A stretch of DNA of 64,000 nucleotides from Macrotis lagotis (lineage: Eukaryota > Chordata > Mammalia > Peramelemorphia > Peramelidae), in contig NC_133659.1 of NCBI RefSeq assembly GCF_037893015.1, forward strand, positions 13,173,158-13,237,157. The letters run 5' to 3'. The translations under genes and the position numbers were made by a program. Positions 62,201 through 64,000 of the stretch are shown in pieces (the first letter of the stretch is position 1; every line of letters starts with the position of its first letter). Under the pieces are notes generated by a model. It was not told where the DNA came from, made no database searches, and worked only from the letters and a program-made list of their open reading frames with translations.

Positions 62201-62750
62201 CAAGAAAATACCCAAATGGGGACCTCCCTCCCTTGCTTCTCCCTTCTCCTTCCCCAGATCCCCACTCTAACACATTCCATGAGCTTTTGCCTGAACCTCT
62301 GGAGAGGGCTCATTCTGCTTTTACTATAGAGATTTCCCATTAGAGAGTAGGTTTACTCTAGTGATTTCCTATAAAGTTCTTACTATCAAGTCTAAAGCTG
62401 CCTCTTTGCAACTTCAGCACTTGTTTGTAATTCTGCCTTCTAAAATCAATATAATCTCTCTTGCATGTGACAACCTTTTCAATATTTCAACACAGTTTAT
62501 ATCCTCCTTCGCCTCCCAGGCTGATTCCCAAGTCTTTCTCATATGCTATGGACTCCTAGGTTCAAGAGTGATGATGTATCACAGTTCTTAGCATCTTCGG
62601 TTGGCTTAGCTCTTAGCTAAAGAGAAGCCATCCCCCAAGAATGAACTCTCCAGGCCCAAGTCATACTTACTTAGAGAATTTCAACACTGTTGTGCCCAGA
62701 GGTACAAATCCCGTATGAAACTGAATCTGGAATATTTGTGTATTGGTCAT
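27412..62750 (-). CDS. DNAJC6: DNAJC6 (auxilin), 3' part: last 11 coding exons
   Basis: The exons in transcript order are 62671-62750, 60821-61014, 60384-60467, 57578-58021, 51778-51927, 42662-42730, 41765-41899, 39829-40092, 35702-35844, 30427-30603 and 27412-27513. They total 1842 nt and stay in one frame: 613 residues plus TAA. The order is: tail of the PTEN-like C2 domain (about 1-75), a low-complexity linker with clathrin and AP-2 adaptor motifs (DLLGL, several DPF and DLL, WDW), then a J domain at the C-terminus with HPDK at 577-580. Auxilin brings Hsc70 to clathrin-coated vesicles so that the coat is stripped, mainly in neurons. The linker sequence matches neuronal auxilin rather than its paralogue GAK. 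About 300 N-terminal residues (kinase-less PTEN-like part) are encoded beyond 64000. Confidence 0.97.
27991..28132 (-). mobile_element. marsupial tRNA-headed SINE
   Basis: ttttgcaaggcaaatggggt to gcaccacctagctgccac. Perfect target-site duplication taaagtaatt at 27981-27990 and 28133-28142. Confidence 0.95.
28820..29060 (+). mobile_element. MIR SINE, sense, near full length
   Basis: tgaggcagtggatagatagc, gagttcaaatcctatttcag, tgtgaccttgagcaaatccc, then taccttatctgaaaaataag and a diverged 3' part. Confidence 0.65.
29811..29959 (-). mobile_element. marsupial tRNA-headed SINE
   Basis: Full element from T-rich end to cacctagctacccc. Target-site duplication aatacatacaa at 29797 and 29960. Confidence 0.95.
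30427..30603 (-). CDS. DNAJC6: DNAJC6 J-domain exon with HPD
   Basis: This 177-nt exon (59 codons, phase 0 at both ends) encodes [20 protein letters not shown], then [42 protein letters not shown], at the exon's end, is the tripeptide required to stimulate Hsc70 ATPase. The acceptor is TCACAG and the donor GTGAGT at 30426. Confidence 0.98.
31190..31333 (-). mobile_element. marsupial tRNA-headed SINE
   Basis: Reads ggcaaggtgatggggttaaa, cacacagctaggtcattatt, accacctagctgcccc in antisense. Confidence 0.9.
31880..31978. repeat. AT-rich microsatellite
   Basis: Imperfect (TATA/TTTATA) followed by a pure (TA)n run at about 31953-31976. Confidence 0.9.
33243..33377. repeat. three tandem copies of a 45-bp unit
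   Basis: Units begin aacacctcaaatagaattt at 33243, 33288 and 33333. They are nearly identical; one T/G difference was noted in the first copy. The 45-bp length keeps a chance minus-strand frame open through all three. Confidence 0.95.
33651..33813 (+). mobile_element. marsupial SINE inserted in an older SINE tail
   Basis: ggggcagctaggcagcacat to A-rich end. Perfect 15-bp target-site duplication acaaagtgagatgga at 33636-33650 and 33814-33828. The interrupted host element continues to about 33930. Confidence 0.95.
33814..33930 (+). mobile_element. older SINE with BovB/RTE-like tail (host of the insertion)
   Basis: ggagaaggaaatggcaagtc, actccagtatctttgccaag, then cagtcagacacaatcgaaac and aacaacaa. 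The SINE at 33651 splits its body from its tail. Confidence 0.65.
34090..34300 (+). mobile_element. SINE with BovB/RTE-like tail
   Basis: tactagctgtgtgatcttgg, gcctcagtttcctcatctat, tatctttgccaagaaaactc, agtcagacacaaatgaaaac. Confidence 0.7.
34400..34920 (+). mobile_element. decayed LINE reverse-transcriptase fragment (CR1/L2/L3 type)
   Basis: The segment ctaatgacctttcctcagtc to gcactgctttttt follows the LDLSAAFDTVDH-coding part of old mammalian LINEs, with many changes. Same family as 1-560 and 37215-37800. Confidence 0.65.
35260..35500 (+). mobile_element. MIR SINE, sense copy
   Basis: acatggagtcagaaagaact, gaattcaaattctactacag, gtttgctcatctgtaaaatg, atcaaatgagatacataagt. Confidence 0.7.
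35702..35844 (-). CDS. DNAJC6: DNAJC6 exon preceding the J domain
   Basis: This 143-nt exon (residues 475-521) contains [20 protein letters not shown], then [20 protein letters not shown] and [19 protein letters not shown] is a clathrin-binding element just before the J domain and is highly conserved in auxilin and GAK. The acceptor is TTATAG and the donor GTGAG at 35701. A long polypyrimidine stretch on the transcript strand lies 220-470 nt upstream of the acceptor. Confidence 0.97.
36070..36315 (+). repeat. long polypurine tract (polypyrimidine on transcript strand)
   Basis: About 245 bp with very few pyrimidines on the plus strand, including (GA)11 at about 36153-36174. On the DNAJC6 transcript it is C/U-rich and lies about 225-470 nt upstream of the 3' splice site at 35844. 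Confidence 0.9.
36440..37150 (+). mobile_element. LINE 3' end (L1-like, second subfamily)
   Basis: gagcaatttggaattatgcc, ctttgacccagcaataccac, ggcaaagaattggaaattga, cagggaacactattgttcta, then aaactcaaaataaataaaat. Same subfamily as 9245-9850. Confidence 0.75.
37215..37800 (+). mobile_element. decayed LINE fragment (CR1/L2/L3 type)
   Basis: Pyrimidine-rich plus strand with scattered matches to the old LINE family at 34.4 kb, including an L2-like tail (gtacattgaatacagtagat, taaataaatattgacttgac). Confidence 0.45.
37840..38790. other. unassigned T-rich interspersed sequence
   Basis: AT-rich, with long T runs and no supportable reading frame. The start (aggattacacttagttttgc) suggests an interspersed repeat lying on the minus strand, but I cannot name the family. 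Confidence 0.35.
38814..38968 (-). mobile_element. marsupial tRNA-headed SINE
   Basis: Full length. 16-bp target-site duplication aaggtgatgtgatctt (38798) / aaggtgatatgatctt (38969), one mismatch. Confidence 0.96.
39339..39491 (+). mobile_element. marsupial tRNA-headed SINE
   Basis: gggcggctaggtggcacagt to A tail. Target-site duplication aagaaaccttccaaa (39323) / aagaaaccttctaaa (39492), one mismatch. Confidence 0.96.
39829..40092 (-). CDS. DNAJC6: DNAJC6 Gln/Pro/Ser-rich linker exon
   Basis: This 264-nt exon (residues 387-473) begins [20 protein letters not shown], continues [17 protein letters not shown], and ends [20 protein letters not shown] plus KGPSNL. This is the low-complexity region directly before the conserved pre-J segment of auxilin. 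The acceptor is GCAG before 40092 and the donor GTAAAA at 39828. Confidence 0.96.
40093..41764 (-). other. DNAJC6: DNAJC6 intron
   Basis: GT-AG, 1.7 kb. Antisense MIR at about 40270-40450 (cattttctacacgagaaatg); another MIR-like trace near 41160-41290. Otherwise nothing recognised. Confidence 0.85.
41765..41899 (-). CDS. DNAJC6: DNAJC6 linker exon ([16 protein letters not shown]) with two in-frame donors
   Basis: This 135-nt exon runs from [17 protein letters not shown] to [19 protein letters not shown]. The donor at 41764 is GTTAAG. A second GT at 41779, 15 nt upstream and in the same phase, would end the exon at 41780 and remove ANLAG. The shorter form gives the TLG-SSSF junction I remember for other mammals. 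Either choice keeps the frame. The acceptor is TTTAG before 41899. Confidence 0.9.
41900..42661 (-). other. DNAJC6: DNAJC6 intron
   Basis: GT-AG, 762 bp. No repeat or conserved element recognised. Confidence 0.85.
42662..42730 (-). CDS. DNAJC6: DNAJC6 short linker exon ([13 protein letters not shown])
   Basis: This 69-nt exon reads [20 protein letters not shown] then KS, residues 319-340, with split codons at both ends. WDW is a known type of clathrin/adaptor-binding tripeptide. The acceptor is GGCAG and the donor GTAAT at 42661. The neighbouring intron upstream is the largest complete one in the window (9.0 kb). Confidence 0.93.
43290..43850. repeat. minisatellite with 208-bp higher-order period
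   Basis: Subunits of about 52 bp combine an attacattttatgga-type core with a short GAT/AAT microsatellite. Four subunits form a 208-bp higher-order unit: atggggattacattttatgg recurs at 43441 and 43649, and atgggatcacattttatgg at 43387 and 43595, with a diverged third at 43809. Confidence 0.9.
44040..44480 (-). mobile_element. antisense MIR interrupted by a younger SINE
   Basis: The MIR halves are about 44090-44190 (cacttggaattttccaaagt, gatcctcaccacaaccttgg) and 44370-44480 (gcgatgaggaaaccgagcct). The young SINE between them occupies about 44195-44362, with a short duplication gcaattat on both sides. Confidence 0.7.
44195..44362 (-). mobile_element. marsupial tRNA-headed SINE inserted in MIR
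   Basis: ttttgcaaggcattgaggtt, cacacagttaggtaattatt, ctatgccacctagctgcccc, antisense. Confidence 0.9.
45215..45440 (+). mobile_element. SINE with BovB/RTE-like tail
   Basis: aggtctggagtcacaaagac, gagttcaaatgtgatctcag, tgaccttgggcaagtcaagg, aaccccaaatggagtcacaa, gacatgactgaacaacaac. Confidence 0.75.
45733..45890 (-). mobile_element. marsupial tRNA-headed SINE with (TTTA)n tail
   Basis: The T-rich end has become a (TTTA)n microsatellite (45733-45765). Body ggccacacggctaggtaatt; head shortened. Flanked by aattttcttt repeats. Confidence 0.88.
47090..47240 (+). mobile_element. marsupial tRNA-headed SINE, divergent
   Basis: gttaagtggtgcagtggcta, gagttcaaatccggcctcag, cacttaataattttctagct, A tail; middle partly deleted. 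Confidence 0.85.
48655..48905 (-). mobile_element. SINE with BovB/RTE-like tail, antisense
   Basis: cagccatctctaactttgca, gatactgaagtggtttgcca, ttttacagatgaggaaactg, agggtcacacagctactaag, gagatgagacttcctggctc. Confidence 0.75.
48915..49060 (+). mobile_element. MIR SINE, sense copy
   Basis: gcaagtcacttaacctctgt, ctcagtttcctcatctatga, gttattgtgaggatcaaatg. Confidence 0.75.
49950..50212 (+). mobile_element. LINE 3' UTR fragment (L1-like)
   Basis: gatatccacatccagagaaa, gaatctgaatgcagactgaa, ataaactatatcagattatt, aaaatgaatgttaaaaaaat. Confidence 0.7.
51671..51704. repeat. perfect 34-bp palindrome
   Basis: The segment equals its own reverse complement over 34 bp; the half-arm is atatgcatatacgtata. 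It is made of alternating purine-pyrimidine steps. It starts 73 nt downstream of the 5' splice site of the exon 51778-51927 on the transcript strand. Confidence 0.97.
51778..51927 (-). CDS. DNAJC6: DNAJC6 linker exon with DPF motifs
   Basis: This 150-nt exon (residues 269-317) contains [35 protein letters not shown] and HSDPFNL. Three DPF motifs and one DLL fit AP-2 ear and clathrin binding. The acceptor is TTCCAG and the donor GTAAG at 51777. A perfect 34-bp palindrome lies 73 nt inside the following intron. Confidence 0.95.
52484..52636 (-). mobile_element. marsupial tRNA-headed SINE
   Basis: ttgaaaggcaatgggttaag, cctacagctaggtcattatt, tatccactgcaccatctaac. Confidence 0.9.
52857..52990 (+). 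mobile_element. marsupial tRNA-headed SINE, 5' truncated
   Basis: caggtggctagagcactggc, gggttcaaatccaacctcag, gccttgggcaagccacttaa, A tail. Confidence 0.88.
54052..54200 (+). mobile_element. marsupial tRNA-headed SINE
   Basis: gggatggctaggtggcgcag to A tail; close to consensus, so likely young. Imperfect flanking repeats aaattcctgactc / aaattctgagctc. Confidence 0.92.
55060..55290 (+). mobile_element. L2 LINE 3' end
   Basis: gactgtgaacacgctaagga, caatgtccattatatttttg, gtacatagtaggtgcttaat, gagtatttattaaa. Confidence 0.75.
56221..56274. repeat. (CT)27 microsatellite
   Basis: Uninterrupted 54-bp CT run joined to a SINE at 56283. Confidence 0.97.
56283..56412 (-). mobile_element. marsupial tRNA-headed SINE
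   Basis: aaggcaatggggttaagtgc, ggtaattattaagtgtctga, ctatccactgtactacctag. The tail merges with the CT repeat. Confidence 0.9.
56880..57045 (+). mobile_element. L2 LINE 3' end
   Basis: gggaagctctgtgagagcaa, tttccagcacctgtcataat, tatctaataaacacttgatg. Confidence 0.7.
57578..58021 (-). CDS. DNAJC6: DNAJC6 large linker exon with clathrin-binding motifs
   Basis: At 444 nt this is the longest exon in the window (residues 120-268). It begins DQKSDKAS, continues with the acidic stretch [15 protein letters not shown], a lysine patch, a proline run [17 protein letters not shown], then [12 protein letters not shown] and VEDVFHPSG, and ends SARVGE. DLLGL and DLL/DLF motifs are of the type that binds clathrin heavy-chain terminal domain and adaptor ears. 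The acceptor is CTCAG before 58021 and the donor GTAAC at 57577. Confidence 0.95.
58429..58575 (-). mobile_element. marsupial tRNA-headed SINE
   Basis: tgaaaagcaatggggttaag, aaggccacacagccaggtaa, tctatccactgtaccaccta; part of the middle is missing. Confidence 0.9.
59275..59410 (+). mobile_element. MIR/THER SINE, sense copy
   Basis: cagtttcttcatctgtacaa, tgaaggggttggaattaaat, ggtctctcttatcccctt. Confidence 0.6.
60384..60467 (-). CDS. DNAJC6: DNAJC6 exon: linker ([10 protein letters not shown])
   Basis: This 84-nt exon begins [17 protein letters not shown] and ends [10 protein letters not shown], as in auxilins. It enters in phase 1 (GT completing Gly) and leaves in phase 1. The acceptor is GCAG before 60467 and the donor GTATT at 60383. 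It is separated from the upstream exon by only 353 bp. Confidence 0.92.
60468..60820 (-). other. DNAJC6: short DNAJC6 intron
   Basis: 353 bp, GT-AG. Holds an L2-type 3' end (about 60590-60760: ggaagctccttgagggtagg). Confidence 0.9.
60821..61014 (-). CDS. DNAJC6: DNAJC6 exon: end of C2 domain
   Basis: This 194-nt exon encodes residues 28-91 with split codons at both ends. It contains [19 protein letters not shown], then [13 protein letters not shown] and [20 protein letters not shown]. The first part closes the C2 fold; the [12 protein letters not shown] block starts the linker. The acceptor is TTTAG and the donor GTAAG at 60820. Confidence 0.95.
61351..61488 (-). mobile_element. marsupial tRNA-headed SINE
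   Basis: gagacaatggagttaagtga, caggtcacccagctaggggt, attgtcacctagctgccccc; short flanking repeat aaaactttt / aaaacttt. Confidence 0.9.
61616..61774 (-). mobile_element. marsupial SINE inserted beside an older SINE scrap
   Basis: Full element with perfect target-site duplication gatcatttgaa at 61605-61615 and 61775-61785. The older scrap 61571-61604 (gcaaggcaatgggatttagt) is the tail of an earlier copy in the same orientation. Confidence 0.95.
61825..61995 (+). mobile_element. MIR/THER SINE, sense copy
   Basis: ggctttggagtcagggggat, gagttcaaaacctggctccc, cagtttccttatctgtaaaa, gttggacaagatgacctcta. Confidence 0.75.
62030..62225 (+). mobile_element. SINE with BovB/RTE-like tail
   Basis: taatggatagaacactggac, tcctagctgtgagacttggc, cagtttcctcacctgtaaaa, cagtatctttgccaagaaaa. 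Confidence 0.75.
62671..62750 (-). CDS. DNAJC6: DNAJC6 exon (first in window): C2-domain segment
   Basis: The acceptor ATTAG precedes 62750. The exon reads [19 protein letters not shown] followed by TTVLKFS plus two bases of Lys, with donor GTAAGT at 62670. QIFQ(L/I)QFHTGF is a typical strand of the PTEN-like C2 domain of auxilin and GAK. The leading Met is internal to the protein, not a start. It enters in phase 0, so the preceding exon must end on a codon boundary. Confidence 0.93.
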
Positions 62751-64000
62751 CTAATGAGAAAAGAGAGAAAAATGTAATATGCCTTTGTCAAATATCGATC
62801 TATCGATCCATCTATCTATCGACCTGAAACAGACTCCAATATAGATATATAAAACTGACTTCATAAACTAGAGACAGATATTCTGCTTTCTTGGCTTTCT
62901 GTGATGGTGTCTACTACCCCAAGGTCTTCTCATCCCCTTACTTGCTTAGCCTTCCAGTCAAAGACTTGTTGGATCCTTATTCTGCTCCTGGCTAATGCTG
63001 TCATCTTGGCCAAGTCATTGACCTATTATGAGATTCAGACTCTTCATTCATAAAATGAATGTGATGACAAGTTTCTTCCCTATATTACAGGGGAATCAAA
63101 CAAAGGAATGATGGAAATTCATTACTGATAGAAATCTCTATCCAGACTTTGGTCTATAGGGGGAGTTCCTTGTAAATTGAAGGAAAATTTTGGAGGGTTC
63201 CTTTGGTATTCTTTCTCATTCTATATTTTACCAAGGAACATAACAGCAGTAGAGGCAAAGGAGAGAAGTGCTCCTCCTGAGACATCAAATCAAGAACCAG
63301 GGACACAAGAGGAGAGGCAGGAGCATAATAGACAGATGGATGAGCTTGAGGTTGGGAAAAACTGGGTCAAACGGTCACCTCTGATACTGACTGAGTGACT
63401 GAAGGTTAAGTCTCTGACCCTCACTTTCCTCATCTTTAAAATGGATGTAGTAACATCTGCAGCACCAGCCTCTCAGGGTTGTGGTGAGGAGCAACTGAGA
63501 TGATGGAAAAGAACTTCGTTAATCTGCAATGTTATGTTGCTGCCGATAATTATCATGTTATTCTAACAAAATCATTTAGAAAAAAGTCATAAGGAAAGCT
63601 TTGTGCACATGCCAACTAAAGAATAGCTTCAGATCCATCCAATGTCCATTAAATGAATCTCCCTGATGCTCCTGGATCACCCTGAACCATCCTTCTACAC
63701 TCAGCTAACCTCACTTTCTATACTTGGGAAAAAAACCCAGATCCAATGACAGATGACTTACTGTCAACCTTGACCAGGTAAACTAAACTGTCTCAGTCTC
63801 AGTTTCCTCATTTGTAAAATGAGAGAGCAGATTAGATGATCTCTAAGGTCTCTCTAGTTCTAAATCCATGACTCTTTTACCTGTCACTTATATTTCTAGA
63901 ATGGAGAGTGTTGGGAAATAGTCTCTAATGGACCTTTGCAGACCATTTATGAAATGGGGATTTCTATCTTGCAGGTCTGTTATAAGAAGCAAATGAGATA
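62751..64000 (-). other. DNAJC6: DNAJC6 intron, runs off the window
   Basis: No upstream exon (expected to encode more of the C2 domain) was found. Contents: (GATA)-type microsatellite (62793-62822), sense MIR copies at about 63355-63540 and a THER-like piece at 63790-63870. Confidence 0.8.

Larger units (their letters stand above)
61015..62670 (-). other. DNAJC6: DNAJC6 intron
   Basis: GT-AG, 1.66 kb. Packed with SINEs: 61351-61488, a scrap at 61571-61604, 61616-61774, a sense MIR/THER at 61825-61995 and a SINE with RTE-like tail at 62030-62225. Confidence 0.9.

Noticed and set aside
62751-64000. A further DNAJC6 exon upstream
   Set aside because: No acceptor-ORF-donor combination with C2-domain similarity was found; the best candidates were MIR fragments.

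Overview
The window is vertebrate nuclear DNA, almost certainly from a marsupial and probably an Australian one. It has sparse spliced exons in long AT-rich introns, one strong CpG island, about 20 copies of a young tRNA-headed marsupial SINE (head with a B box GAGTTCAAATCC, A-rich tail), older MIR/THER-type SINEs, and LINE tails of the kind common in marsupials. The species call rests on remembered SINE consensus and is an inference.

Two protein-coding genes are present, both on the minus strand, in the order also known from human chromosome 1p31 (DNAJC6 - LEPROT - LEPR, all one strand). LEPROT is complete in four coding exons (6267-19489, 128 codons). It is the Vps55-family membrane protein that limits surface display of leptin and growth-hormone receptors. 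Its promoter lies in a CpG island at about 18.7-20.85 kb. In mammals this promoter is shared with LEPR, whose coding exons would lie beyond position 1; none were found here. DNAJC6 (neuronal auxilin, clathrin uncoating) is present as its last 11 coding exons (27412-62750), 1842 nt in one frame across all junctions. They encode 613 residues: the end of the PTEN-like C2 domain, the clathrin/AP-2-binding linker and the C-terminal J domain with HPD. The 5' exons lie beyond position 64000.

Layout: 1-6.3 kb is LEPROT 3' flank (inside the LEPR unit) with old LINE and SINE remains; 6.3-19.5 kb LEPROT; 18.7-20.85 kb CpG island and promoter; 20.85-25 kb intergenic, with a fresh 323/251-bp tandem duplication; about 25-27.4 kb probable DNAJC6 3' UTR; 27.4-62.75 kb DNAJC6 exons and introns; 62.75-64 kb DNAJC6 intron.

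The most striking observation is an uninterrupted array of 29 GGCCCC units at 19728-19901. It reads GGGGCC in the sense direction of LEPROT/LEPR and lies 239-412 bp upstream of the LEPROT start codon. This is the C9orf72-type hexanucleotide, at a length close to the human disease threshold, in a different promoter region. Other notable items are a three-codon-early LEPROT stop, tandem in-frame splice donors in DNAJC6, a 208-bp higher-order repeat, a perfect 34-bp palindrome near a splice donor, a long polypyrimidine tract upstream of an exon, and a strong antisense bias of LINE remnants.
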